Below are positions 45,333 to 54,414 of a DNA stretch of 64,000 nucleotides, piece after piece (the first letter of the stretch is position 1; each line of letters starts with the position of its first letter). A program made the position numbers and the translations under genes. The notes below the pieces were generated by a model, which worked only from the letters and a program-made list of their open reading frames with translations, ran no database searches and had not been told where the DNA came from. Source of the stretch: Acinetobacter sp. ANC 4558 (GTDB taxonomy: Bacteria; Pseudomonadota; Gammaproteobacteria; Pseudomonadales; Moraxellaceae); the NCBI RefSeq assembly GCF_002135375.1, contig NZ_NEGH01000010.1, positions 1 through 64,000 on the forward strand, in the 5' to 3' direction.

Positions 45333-45794
45333 ATGCAGCAAATCACACTCATAAGACATGGGGAAGCTTTGCCACCTGTTCATGGTAATGATATTAAACG
45401 TCCTTTAAGTTCAAGAGGGCATTTACAAGCTGCTGAAACAGCAAATTATTTAAAAGATATCGTTTTACCTGAAATTTTTATTGTGAGTCCATTGCTCAGA
45501 GCACAAGAAACTTTGGGATATCTGCAAAAGTATTTTGAACATGTACCTGTCTTGATCTGTGATAAAATTAAACCTGAAGATGATGCCAAGGATGCAGTGG
45601 ATTGGTTGTCACAATTGCCTTATCAATCTATAGTGGTTGTATGTCATATGAATGTGATTGCGCATATATCCTCTATTTTAACGGGAGATGATGCATTTCA
45701 ATCTTACGCATTGGCAGAAGCACGTATTTTTGAACAAGAAGTTATAGCAGCTGGGCTTTCAACTCAAATTAAAAGCTATATACCAACAATATAA
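45333..45794 (+). CDS. sixA: Histidine phosphatase SixA-like
   Basis: 153 residues starting QQITLIRHGEALP with the RHG catalytic motif, then RPLSSRGHLQAAETANYL, VSPLLRAQETLGYL and VVVCHMNVIAHI with the second active-site histidine. SixA removes phosphate from phosphohistidine proteins. AAGGA ribosome site. Thirty bases before gspL. Confidence 0.87.
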   Translation: MQQITLIRHGEALPPVHGNDIKRPLSSRGHLQAAETANYLKDIVLPEIFIVSPLLRAQETLGYLQKYFEHVPVLICDKIKPEDDAKDAVDWLSQLPYQSIVVVCHMNVIAHISSILTGDDAFQSYALAEARIFEQEVIAAGLSTQIKSYIPTI

Positions 45795-45824
45795 AAATTA
45801 AATTAATGATAATGGCAGATACAA

Positions 45825-46964
45825 ATGTTGCATTTATGGATGCCCGAAAATAACGGTGCATGGTATTGGTCTGTTGGAGAAAATTGGTTGAAGGCAGATA
45901 GTTTGGATGTTTTAATCCAAGCGATACAGCCTTATCAAGGTAGTGAAACCACTATTTTTTTCCCTAGCCGATATAGTCAGATCATTGAACAGATTATTCC
46001 TAAAGCACAGCTGAGTAAGTTGGGTGCAGATGGTATACGATATTTATTGGAAGAATTTGTTGTCTTACCGATCGATGCTATGAGTGTGAAACATGTTTTT
46101 AAAAATCCTGATCAATTATTTGTGCTTGGGGTCGCAAACTTAACGATAGAGAATATGCTACAAGCATTAAATCTTCTTCCCATTAAAGTAACGGCTCTAT
46201 TACCCGATTTTTTAATTTTACCTGTACCCGATTTAAATCAGATTGTAATCGCAAATTTTGATGGAAAACTTTTGGTACGAGAAAATGAATATATGGGAAA
46301 TTCTATAGATGATCTGTCGGTATATTTAGATTTTCAAAAAATAGAACAAAATTATAAAGTGACAAACTTAGATGAGTATCAACATCACATGTTGACCTCT
46401 TCAGTGACGCAAGATCAGTTGGAGCTTTTTGATTATCAGTTTGAGTTAATCAAAAAAGTCAAGCAACATCCTTGGAACATGCTACCCAAAATTAAAGCTG
46501 ATATTTCTATTTCGGGCTATTGGAAAGCATGTGTTGTATTGGTTTTTGCCATTATTATCGTGCAGTTTAGTTACGACGCATTAAGGTGGGTGAAGTTAAG
46601 CAGAGTTGCAGATCAAACGGCAACACAGGCAATACAGCAATATAAAGAATGGTTTGGACAAAATGCTCGTGTGACCGAGCAAAATATTCGTGGTGAATTT
46701 AAGAGTCAACTCAGAGCAAGTCAAACAGCCAATGTTTCAGCATTTAAGCTGTTGAGCCAAATTGGACCAGTTTTAATGCAAAATCGTATTATTGCAGATC
46801 AAGTCAATTATGAAAATCTGACTCTTAATATGACATTAAAAGCAAAAGATGCAGAAAGCTTACAAACTTTAAGTCAGCAACTGAATCAGCAAGGTTTAAA
46901 AGTTGAGTTAGGGAATATTCAAACGAATACTTTGGGTGTGATCGGATTGGTGAAAATACAATAA
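45825..46964 (+). CDS. gspL: Type II secretion protein L
   Basis: 379 residues: an actin-like cytoplasmic region (residues 1-230, with VFKNPDQLFVLGVANLTIENMLQAL), one membrane helix (ACVVLVFAIIIVQFSY near residue 235) and a periplasmic ferredoxin-like domain (NVSAFKLLSQIGPVLMQN, LKAKDAESLQTLSQQL). GspL recruits the ATPase GspE. The stop overlaps the gspM start by one base. Other gsp genes are not adjacent, a scattered arrangement common in Acinetobacter. Confidence 0.88.
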   Translation: MLHLWMPENNGAWYWSVGENWLKADSLDVLIQAIQPYQGSETTIFFPSRYSQIIEQIIPKAQLSKLGADGIRYLLEEFVVLPIDAMSVKHVFKNPDQLFVLGVANLTIENMLQALNLLPIKVTALLPDFLILPVPDLNQIVIANFDGKLLVRENEYMGNSIDDLSVYLDFQKIEQNYKVTNLDEYQHHMLTSSVTQDQLELFDYQFELIKKVKQHPWNMLPKIKADISISGYWKACVVLVFAIIIVQFSYDALRWVKLSRVADQTATQAIQQYKEWFGQNARVTEQNIRGEFKSQLRASQTANVSAFKLLSQIGPVLMQNRIIADQVNYENLTLNMTLKAKDAESLQTLSQQLNQQGLKVELGNIQTNTLGVIGLVKIQ

Positions 46965-47443
46965 TGAAATTCATGGATCGGTTTGAACAAAAAATTGCCG
47001 TATTGAGTGAGCAAGTTACAGAATATCTAGAGCGATTGAGTCCTCGTGAGCGAGTGATGGTTGTTTGTACGGCAGTTTTTGTGATCATTGCATCGATCGG
47101 TTCTGCACTTTGGTATATGCATCAAGCTGCAGCCAAACAACAAGAGCGGGTTCAGGAACTCAATGATTTGATCGTTTGGATGCAAACAAATGCAGTCACG
47201 ATGAAGCCTGTAGATGAAATGGCACTCAGTCTTACGGATAAAATTCAGCAAGCAGCGCAATCTCAAGGTTTATCAGTGAGTGCGCAAGAAAATAATGGGA
47301 AAGTGCAAATTGTAGTCACACATGAAAATTATGTCGTTTTGGCAAATTTTTTAACTAAGCTGGCAGAATCAGGGTTGAGCATTGAAAAAATGGAGTTGGT
47401 TTCAGAAGGTGGAAAGATTAAATTAGTAGCAGCGGTTGGATGA
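46964..47443 (+). CDS. gspM: Type II secretion protein M
   Basis: 159 residues: short cytoplasmic part with YLERLSPRERVMVV (the family's LsxREr motif), one membrane helix, and a periplasmic domain ending with LAESGLSIEKMELVSEGGKIKL. Partner of GspL in the inner-membrane platform. Translationally coupled to gspL by a TAATG overlap. Confidence 0.9.
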   Translation: MKFMDRFEQKIAVLSEQVTEYLERLSPRERVMVVCTAVFVIIASIGSALWYMHQAAAKQQERVQELNDLIVWMQTNAVTMKPVDEMALSLTDKIQQAAQSQGLSVSAQENNGKVQIVVTHENYVVLANFLTKLAESGLSIEKMELVSEGGKIKLVAAVG

Positions 47444-47533
47444 GAAATAAAAATATAGTGCGCTAAAGCATGGTTTTTTTTGTCACCAATGCCTATAATG
47501 CATTGACTTAAAAAGCAGTAGACTTTTACCGAT

Positions 47534-48535
47534 ATGTTGTATTCTCTTGCCCGCCCATTGTTATTTTCTTTAGCACCGGAGCGTGCACACGAGCTAACAT
47601 TATCTTTATTGAAATCAACTCATAAAATGGGCTTGATGCGTCAAGCTGTTGCAAAAAAACCAATTACCTGTATGGGCATAGAGTTTCCAAACCCTGTTGG
47701 TTTAGCTGCTGGATTAGATAAAAATGGTGCATATATTGATGCATTAGCAGATTTAGGCTTTGGTTTTATTGAAATTGGTACAATTACGCCACGTCCACAA
47801 ACAGGTAATCCACATCCACGCTTATTTAGGCTTCCAAAAGCAAAAGCGATTATTAATCGTATGGGATTTAATAATGAGGGTGTAGATAAGCTCATTGAAA
47901 ATGTAAAGTCCGCACGTTTTAAAGGAATCTTAGGAATTAATATTGGTAAAAATGCCGATACACCAGTAGAAAATGCGGTTGATGATTATCTCATTTGCTT
48001 AGAAAAAGTTTATAACCATGCATCATATGTAACGGTTAATATCTCTTCGCCAAATACCAAAAATTTACGTAGCTTGCAAAGTGGTGATGCACTCACAGAT
48101 TTGCTCAAAACATTAAAAGAACGTCAGTTACAGTTGGCTGATGAGTTTTTACATTATGTTCCACTTGTACTTAAAGTTGCACCAGATTTAGAACAAGAAG
48201 ACATTCACTTTATTGCAAATCAATTGATTCAATTTAAAATTGATGGCTTGATTGTAACCAATACCACTTTATCGCGTGATGGTGTTGAAGGTTTACCAGA
48301 TGCGAATGAAGCCGGTGGATTATCAGGTGCCCCTGTTTTTGAAAAAAGCACAAAATGTTTGGCTGAATTTTCAAAAATCTTAAAAGATCAGATTCCTTTA
48401 ATTGGTGTCGGTGGGATTTTATCAGGTCAGGATGCGGTGGCAAAACGGGAAGTTGGTGCGACCTTAGTTCAGGTGTATAGTGGACTTATTTACACAGGAC
48501 CAAAACTGGTTCCAGAATGTATTAATGCTCTGTAG
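47534..48535 (+). CDS. pyrD: Dihydroorotate dehydrogenase (quinone)
   Basis: 333 residues, class 2 type: N-terminal membrane-associating helices ([19 protein letters not shown]), [42 protein letters not shown] (catalytic serine region), KVAPDLE and GGLSGAPVF. Oxidises dihydroorotate with ubiquinone. The cvpA start follows two bases after its stop. Confidence 0.95.
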   Translation: MLYSLARPLLFSLAPERAHELTLSLLKSTHKMGLMRQAVAKKPITCMGIEFPNPVGLAAGLDKNGAYIDALADLGFGFIEIGTITPRPQTGNPHPRLFRLPKAKAIINRMGFNNEGVDKLIENVKSARFKGILGINIGKNADTPVENAVDDYLICLEKVYNHASYVTVNISSPNTKNLRSLQSGDALTDLLKTLKERQLQLADEFLHYVPLVLKVAPDLEQEDIHFIANQLIQFKIDGLIVTNTTLSRDGVEGLPDANEAGGLSGAPVFEKSTKCLAEFSKILKDQIPLIGVGGILSGQDAVAKREVGATLVQVYSGLIYTGPKLVPECINAL

Positions 48536-48537
48536 AT

Positions 48538-49122
48538 ATGAATACCATTGATATCTTTATTCTGATTATTCTGCTCATTGGAGGGCTAAACGGTTTGCGA
48601 CAAGGATTTATTAAAGCCTTTGCGAACTTGATTGGATGGATTGTGGCACTCATTATTGCTGCAAAATATGCATCTATTCTAGCGCCTTCTATGACCGTGC
48701 TCAGTTCAGATCCTGTGGTACAAAAAATTGCTGCATTTGCATTTATTATTCTGACTATTCTTGTATTCACTTGGATTGTTACTTTTGTATTGAACCGAAT
48801 TTTAAAAACATTGAAATTAGGTCCATTAAATCGTCTTGCTGGTGGGGTGTTGGGCGGTTTAAAAGGTTTATTGGTTGTTTTGATTACAATTCAGGGGATA
48901 GGGCCATGGGTTGAAAGCTCACCTCATTGGAAGCAATCTAAGTTTGTGACTATGTTAATTCCCTATGCACCATGGGCAACCCAAATATCTAAAGATGTTG
49001 CAAATGAAGCCTTACAACATATGAAATCTGAAGATTCACAGAAAACTTCAGATATATCTTCTGACATGAGCAAAGATCATTCAAGCTCAGAAGGTAAATC
49101 AACGAAAAATCCTTTTTATTAA
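48538..49122 (+). CDS. cvpA: CvpA family membrane protein
   Basis: 194 residues with four membrane segments: DIFILIILLIGGLNGLRQGFIKAFANLIGWIVAL then LAGGVLGGLKGLLVVLI, the CvpA pattern, and a hydrophilic serine-rich tail. It sits directly before purF, as in E. coli. Needed for colicin V production there; its normal role is in envelope homeostasis. Confidence 0.92.
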   Translation: MNTIDIFILIILLIGGLNGLRQGFIKAFANLIGWIVALIIAAKYASILAPSMTVLSSDPVVQKIAAFAFIILTILVFTWIVTFVLNRILKTLKLGPLNRLAGGVLGGLKGLLVVLITIQGIGPWVESSPHWKQSKFVTMLIPYAPWATQISKDVANEALQHMKSEDSQKTSDISSDMSKDHSSSEGKSTKNPFY

Positions 49123-49146
49123 TCCTAGCTTGTCTGCGAGGTTGTT

Positions 49147-50685
49147 ATGTGTGGAGTTGTTGGTATAGCTGGTAAATCGCCTGTTAACCAAATGTTGTTT
49201 GATGCTTTGACGATGTTACAACATCGTGGACAAGATGCTGCAGGAATTGTGACCTGTCATGAAGGGCGACTATTTCTTCGTAAAGACAATGGCATGGTGC
49301 GAGATGTGTTTCACACTCGCCATATGCGTGCTTTAAAAGGGAATTATGGTATCGGGCATGTTCGTTATCCTACGGCAGGTTCTGCAAGTAGTGCAGAGGC
49401 TCAACCATTTTATGTAAACTCACCTTATGGTATTACCCTAGCGCATAATGGTAACTTAACGAATACTGATGAAATTCATGATGATTTGTTTAAAACAGAT
49501 TTACGTCATATGAATACCGATTCAGATTCAGAAGTTTTGCTCAATGTTTTTGCACATGAGTTACAAAAGCGTGGAAAATTAGTACCCAGTGCTGATGATA
49601 TTTTTAGCGCAGTTACACGTGTCCATGAGCGCTGTGAGGGGGCTTATGGCGTCGTTGCGATGATTACAGGACAAGGAATTGTTGGCTTTCGTGACCCAAA
49701 TGGTATTCGTCCTTTAATTTATGGTTCTCGTGAAACAGAAGCGGGCGTTGAATATATTATTGCCTCTGAATCTGTTGCTATAACAGCACTTGGTTTCAAA
49801 GTAGAACGTGATTTATTGCCGGGAGAAGCGATTTTTATTGATTCGGATGGACAATTACATTCTAAACAATGTGCAGCAAATCCTGAATACCGTCCATGTA
49901 TTTTTGAATATGTATATTTTGCTCGACCAGATGCAATTATTGATGGAATTTCGGTTTATAAAGCGCGCTTAAAAATGGGTGAGAAATTAGCGCAAAAGAT
50001 ATTGAGAGAATGGGGTGATGACCATGATATTGATGTGGTTATTCCAATTCCTGATACATCTCGGACATCTGCTTTAGAGTTGGCAAATATGCTTGGTGTT
50101 AAGTTCCGAGAAGGTTTTATGAAAAACCGTTATATTGGACGTACCTTTATTATGCCAGGTCAACAACAACGCGAAAAGTCAGTTCGTCAAAAATTAAACC
50201 CTGTTGAGCTTGAATTTCAAAATAAAAATGTATTACTGGTTGATGATTCTATTGTTCGTGGAACAACTTGTAATGAAATTATTCAAATGGCACGAGATGC
50301 TGGCGCTAAAAAAGTATTTTTTGCTTCAGCTGCACCAATGGTGAAATATCCGAATGTGTATGGTATTGATATGCCAGCAAAATCGGAGCTTATTGCATCG
50401 GATCGTAGTGTGGAGGAAATTCGAGAAATTATTGGTGCAGATCGTTTAATATTCCAAGATTTGGATGATCTAAAAGCAGCTGTTCGTACCACTAAAGTTC
50501 CAGATGTCAAAGAGTTTGATTGTTCTGTCTTTGATGGTATTTATGTTGCTGGTGGAATTGACGAGCAATATCTTGCGAACCTTCAACAAAAGCGCAATGA
50601 TTCGGCGAAGAAAGATAAAGATGGTTATGTCGATGTCAATATCGATGCAGCATCGGTTGATTTAACAGGAATTAAAGAAGAATAA
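49147..50685 (+). CDS. purF: Amidophosphoribosyltransferase
   Basis: 512 residues. The catalytic cysteine follows the initiator (MCGVVGIAG), then [32 protein letters not shown], and the PRPP-binding [13 protein letters not shown]. First step of purine synthesis. GAGG precedes the ATG. Ends 24 bases before a terminator that sits immediately before the next gene. Confidence 0.96.
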   Translation: MCGVVGIAGKSPVNQMLFDALTMLQHRGQDAAGIVTCHEGRLFLRKDNGMVRDVFHTRHMRALKGNYGIGHVRYPTAGSASSAEAQPFYVNSPYGITLAHNGNLTNTDEIHDDLFKTDLRHMNTDSDSEVLLNVFAHELQKRGKLVPSADDIFSAVTRVHERCEGAYGVVAMITGQGIVGFRDPNGIRPLIYGSRETEAGVEYIIASESVAITALGFKVERDLLPGEAIFIDSDGQLHSKQCAANPEYRPCIFEYVYFARPDAIIDGISVYKARLKMGEKLAQKILREWGDDHDIDVVIPIPDTSRTSALELANMLGVKFREGFMKNRYIGRTFIMPGQQQREKSVRQKLNPVELEFQNKNVLLVDDSIVRGTTCNEIIQMARDAGAKKVFFASAAPMVKYPNVYGIDMPAKSELIASDRSVEEIREIIGADRLIFQDLDDLKAAVRTTKVPDVKEFDCSVFDGIYVAGGIDEQYLANLQQKRNDSAKKDKDGYVDVNIDAASVDLTGIKEE

Positions 50686-50704
50686 ATTCTTCTGTGATTT
50701 AAAT

Positions 50705-50733
50705 TAAAAAAGCAGGTAATTCCTGCTTTTTTA
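50705..50733 (+). terminator. Terminator of purF
   Basis: AAAAAAGCAGG / CCTGCTTTTTT around TAATT. It ends five bases before the next start codon at 50738. Confidence 0.85.
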
Positions 50734-50737
50734 ATTT

Positions 50738-52666
50738 ATGATGTGTGTGGATTGGGTTATTAGGAAATTTACATTGGAGAATGTAAGTTACTATTTGTTT
50801 AAAAAGAAAAAAATTTTCTGGGCAATTTGTGTTTGGTTAATTGTGCTTATATTAACCATATTTATTTTAAATATATTGCTTGGTATTGTCGTTTATTTTT
50901 TTGATACGTTGCAGCCTATTTTATGGAATGATTTTAGTCTTTATTTCATTATATTTTTATTATTACTCATGACAACTTTTATGTTGAATGATTACTACAT
51001 TTTTCGTAATGGAGGGCATTCGTTTGCCTCTCAACTACGTGCAAGAAAAGTCGAAAAAATTGAAAGTACACCTGAAGAATATTCTGCACTTAAAATAATT
51101 AGGGAATTGGCAACTAAGTTTAATATAGAAACACCCGCTTTATATATTTTACCAGATGAAGTTGGGGTGAATGCGCTGACCGCAGGCTTTAACCCAGATG
51201 ATATTGTGATTATTTTAACTTGGGGTGCTTTGCAGAATTTAGATGAACATGAGTTATATGGACTACTCAGTCATGAGTTTAATCGAATTTTATCGGGTGA
51301 TACGGTTGGTAATACTTGCCTTAAAATTTTATATAGTTGTTTGACAACATTTAGTCAAATTGGAAGTAAAATTGCAAAAAAAGGTTTTAATCGTAATGGC
51401 GTAAATTCGCAGCGTAAATTGGCGACCCTTTTTGTCGCTATAGGTGGTACCATTTGGTTGATGGGAAGTTTGGGTATTTTGATAACGCGGTTTTTTAAAT
51501 ACGTAATTCTAAGTAAGCGAACTTTAAAGAATGATTTAAAAACAAAACAGATGAATCAGAATAATGCCAATATTCAAACATTATTAAGAATATCAGTACA
51601 TCATATTGGATCGCAAATTTATAGTGAATATTCTGAATCTATTTCACATATGTGTTATGCCAATTCTTTGAGCCCGCAAAGTTGGTTGAATATTCACCCC
51701 AGCATTCAAGAGCGAATATTTGAGTTGGATCCGACAATTATCCAGAATATACACTTGGAAAGTTTAAAGAATAAACGTAGATTATCGTTATTTAGCATGT
51801 TTAGATTGCTAGAGGAGCTGACAGAAGAATATCGTGTACCCACATGGTCATCACCGCAACCATTACCTTTATTAAGATTATCTCCGATTAGTTTTGCGAT
51901 CAAAGATGCAATAAAACCATTGAATCCAGACGTGCGTAAAAATATGCAGCGTCCTGAACTTATTCAACGTGCACTGCAAACTTCTGCGGGTGCAAGAGAG
52001 TTGATGGTTTCAATTCTGATGATTCGACAATATCGTGAATTTATTCCTTCTGAAGCGAGTGTTAGTCGGGCAATTGTGGATGAGTTACTCCGTTTGGATG
52101 GGCGTTATCATATTGCAATCTTTCACGATGCATGTCGCCATTTAGGAACATTACCAGAGACGATTGCACGACAATTTTTAACCAAATTAGCAAAAATTAT
52201 TCAAGAAGATGGTGAAATTGGTTTGCTTGATGCGCTATTGCTCGAAACAGTGAAAGATAAACTTAATCTTTTGCCAGAGCGAATGCCAAAGTCATTTGAA
52301 GAGGTGAAGCCACAAATTGTACGTTTAATTGATGCAATTTTACATGTACAACAAATAAATACTGGAAATCAGTTACATGCACGAATTGATATCCTAAAAA
52401 GAATCTTAACGATCGATGAGCTAAAATTATATGGGGAAATCTCCGATGAACCGATTGATTTGGCGGAAATATTGCAAGATATGGCTGGATTATTATTAAG
52501 AGATCGCTTGAGTATTCTTGCAGATGCTGAGCTTTGTTTATGGGGTGATCGTATTATTACGCAAGATGAACTTGATGTTTTGGAATTACTCTATTGGCGT
52601 TTTGGTTTTGAAACCCAAGAAATGATTGAGATGATGCAAAAGAAAAATAGTCTCATGATTATTTGA
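50738..52666 (+). CDS. M48-like membrane protein lacking protease zinc ligands
   Basis: 642 residues: two N-terminal membrane segments, an M48-like domain (residues 115-360) and an about 280-residue helical C-terminal part. M48 signatures are present in outline: LATKFNIETPALYILPD, VNALTAGFNPDDIVIIL, DEHELYGLLSHEFNRILSGDTVGN, later IHPSIQERIFELDP. But HExxH reads HEFNR (residues 179-183), and the third ligand in the usual REyxAD segment appears as RTLKNDL. Both second His and Glu are therefore missing, predicting a non-proteolytic relative. The start codon lies five bases past the purF terminator, leaving no room for a separate leader; GTG 50747 or later starts are possible. Confidence 0.75.
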   Translation: MMCVDWVIRKFTLENVSYYLFKKKKIFWAICVWLIVLILTIFILNILLGIVVYFFDTLQPILWNDFSLYFIIFLLLLMTTFMLNDYYIFRNGGHSFASQLRARKVEKIESTPEEYSALKIIRELATKFNIETPALYILPDEVGVNALTAGFNPDDIVIILTWGALQNLDEHELYGLLSHEFNRILSGDTVGNTCLKILYSCLTTFSQIGSKIAKKGFNRNGVNSQRKLATLFVAIGGTIWLMGSLGILITRFFKYVILSKRTLKNDLKTKQMNQNNANIQTLLRISVHHIGSQIYSEYSESISHMCYANSLSPQSWLNIHPSIQERIFELDPTIIQNIHLESLKNKRRLSLFSMFRLLEELTEEYRVPTWSSPQPLPLLRLSPISFAIKDAIKPLNPDVRKNMQRPELIQRALQTSAGARELMVSILMIRQYREFIPSEASVSRAIVDELLRLDGRYHIAIFHDACRHLGTLPETIARQFLTKLAKIIQEDGEIGLLDALLLETVKDKLNLLPERMPKSFEEVKPQIVRLIDAILHVQQINTGNQLHARIDILKRILTIDELKLYGEISDEPIDLAEILQDMAGLLLRDRLSILADAELCLWGDRIITQDELDVLELLYWRFGFETQEMIEMMQKKNSLMII

Positions 52667-52739
52667 TTGATCATCTTTATAATTTTTTCCTCTTCTTGAG
52701 GATTCGGGGTAAAATAGAAATAGAATATGTGTTGTGTAA

Positions 52740-53387
52740 ATGAGTAACATGATTGGTCATCAAAGAGAAGTATTAACGCAATTAGGAATCGATGTTTGGA
52801 TTCCGCGTAATGTTGCTTGCCAAAAAATAGATCAAACAATGTTATGGCGTGATCAAGAAATATTTGAGATAGCTACACAGTTAGAGTCTATACCCGTTCC
52901 ACAAGTTAAACAGTCATTGACATCTCAAAAAGTCATTGTTGAAAATAAGCAAAAGCAAAAAGATTTGGTTGTAAAAGAAAGCTTATCTGAAGTGATACAA
53001 GAAGAACAACCAAGATTAGAAATTGCTAACTTCTCATTACAAGCAATTGTTTTATCAAATATTGTTGTTATTTTAAATAGCACAGATATCAATGAGCCAC
53101 AACAACACTTGTGGGCGAATATTCAACGTGCAGTACAAGCCGAGTTTTTTGAATTAAATTGGCCATTCGCAATGGAAAATATGAATGATGGTCAAGGTGC
53201 AGCATATTATGTTCAGGGATTTATAGATTCTATTTCAAGTGAAAAAAAGGTTATTTGCTTGGGGGAGATTCTGCATTTGAAAAATTCAACAATCATGCAT
53301 TTAGCAAGTTTACAAGAGATGTTAGAAACACCTATATTAAAGCGTCAATTATGGAATGTTATACAAAGTTCACAAATGAGCGTATAG
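52740..53387 (+). CDS. Possible DNA polymerase III psi subunit (HolD-like), otherwise unknown
   Basis: 215 residues. The N-terminus HQREVLTQLGIDVWIPRN resembles the short conserved segment of HolD (LqqLGItqWxLRrP), which binds chi and SSB, and the end LKRQLWNVIQSSQ resembles HolD's ending ALWQQI. Between them is a 60-residue polar linker rich in K, Q and E, then IVLSNIVVILNSTDIN and a domain with YYVQGFIDSISSEKKVICLGE that fits an alpha/beta fold. Longer than E. coli HolD (137). Function is inferred from these two short matches. Confidence 0.5.
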   Translation: MSNMIGHQREVLTQLGIDVWIPRNVACQKIDQTMLWRDQEIFEIATQLESIPVPQVKQSLTSQKVIVENKQKQKDLVVKESLSEVIQEEQPRLEIANFSLQAIVLSNIVVILNSTDINEPQQHLWANIQRAVQAEFFELNWPFAMENMNDGQGAAYYVQGFIDSISSEKKVICLGEILHLKNSTIMHLASLQEMLETPILKRQLWNVIQSSQMSV

Positions 53388-53394
53388 GTGGGGA

Positions 53395-54357
53395 ATGAAA
53401 AAGAAAGTTGTAGTATTTAGTCAGCTTGATCGAAGAATCTTGGATAAATTACAAGCCCAATATCATGTGGTAGAAATTAATCCTAAATTAGGAGATGTAA
53501 ATCAACAAATTTTGCAAGAAGTCAAAGATGCTGATGGAATGATTGGGGCGGGTCGATTATTAAATCAAGATAATTTATCGAGTGCGACCAAGTTAAAAGT
53601 GATTTCAAGCATTAGTGTTGGTTATGATAATTATGATATAAATTACTTGAATGAAAAAAAAATATGGTTGTGTAACACACCTCATGTATTAACGGAAACT
53701 ACAGCCGATTTAGCTTTTACCTTATTAATGAGTGCCGCAAGAAACGTAGCATCTTTGGATTCATGGACTAAATCAGGTCAATGGGCAAGAACAGTATCTT
53801 CTTTGCAATTTGGTCAAGATATTTTTGCTAAAAAGCTCGGTATTATTGGATTAGGAAACATTGGCGCTGCAATTGCTCGACGTGGCTTTTATGGCTTTAA
53901 TATGGACATTTTATATCATAATCGTCATGAAAAGCCCGAAATCGCACAGAGTTTAAATGCTCAATATTGTAGTCTAACGGAGTTGTTGCAATATTCTGAT
54001 TTTATTGTTATTGCTGTAGATTTAAATCAAGAATCTAAGGCACTGATTGGGGCTGAGCAATTTGCACAGATGCAGAAACATGCTGTGGTGGTTAATATTG
54101 CACGCGGTTCAGTGATAGATGAAAAAGCACTAATACATGCATTAAAAACCAATCAAATTTTCGCTGCTGGTCTGGATGTATATGAGAAAGAGCCACTACA
54201 AGAATCTGAGTTATTTCAGCTAAAAAATGTGGTGACATTACCACATGTTGGCTCTGCAACAGCAGAAACACGTTTAAAAATGGCAGAGTTGGCTTATGCA
54301 AATTTAGTTGCTGTTCTGGAAGGTGGAATTCCAAAGTATATTGTTAATCCTTCATAA
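53395..54357 (+). CDS. ghrB: D-2-hydroxyacid dehydrogenase (GhrB-like)
   Basis: 320 residues with the family pattern: LKVISSISVGYDNYD, LTETTADLAFTLLMSAARNV, the NAD-binding LGIIGLGNIGAAIARRG, VVNIARGSVIDEKAL (catalytic Arg), GLDVYEKEP and LPHVGSATAETR (catalytic His). Reduces glyoxylate, hydroxypyruvate or 2-ketogluconate in relatives. AGGTGGGG ribosome site, eight bases after the HolD-like gene. Confidence 0.87.
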   Translation: MKKKVVVFSQLDRRILDKLQAQYHVVEINPKLGDVNQQILQEVKDADGMIGAGRLLNQDNLSSATKLKVISSISVGYDNYDINYLNEKKIWLCNTPHVLTETTADLAFTLLMSAARNVASLDSWTKSGQWARTVSSLQFGQDIFAKKLGIIGLGNIGAAIARRGFYGFNMDILYHNRHEKPEIAQSLNAQYCSLTELLQYSDFIVIAVDLNQESKALIGAEQFAQMQKHAVVVNIARGSVIDEKALIHALKTNQIFAAGLDVYEKEPLQESELFQLKNVVTLPHVGSATAETRLKMAELAYANLVAVLEGGIPKYIVNPS

Positions 54358-54371
54358 GAAATTTGTATAAT

Positions 54372-54402
54372 AAAAAAGGATGCCTTTGCATCCTTTTTTA
54401 AT
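54372..54402. terminator. Bidirectional terminator
   Basis: AAAAAAGGATGC / GCATCCTTTTTT around CTTT, between ghrB and the convergent permease gene. Confidence 0.85.
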
Positions 54403-54414
54403 GACGTTACAGGA

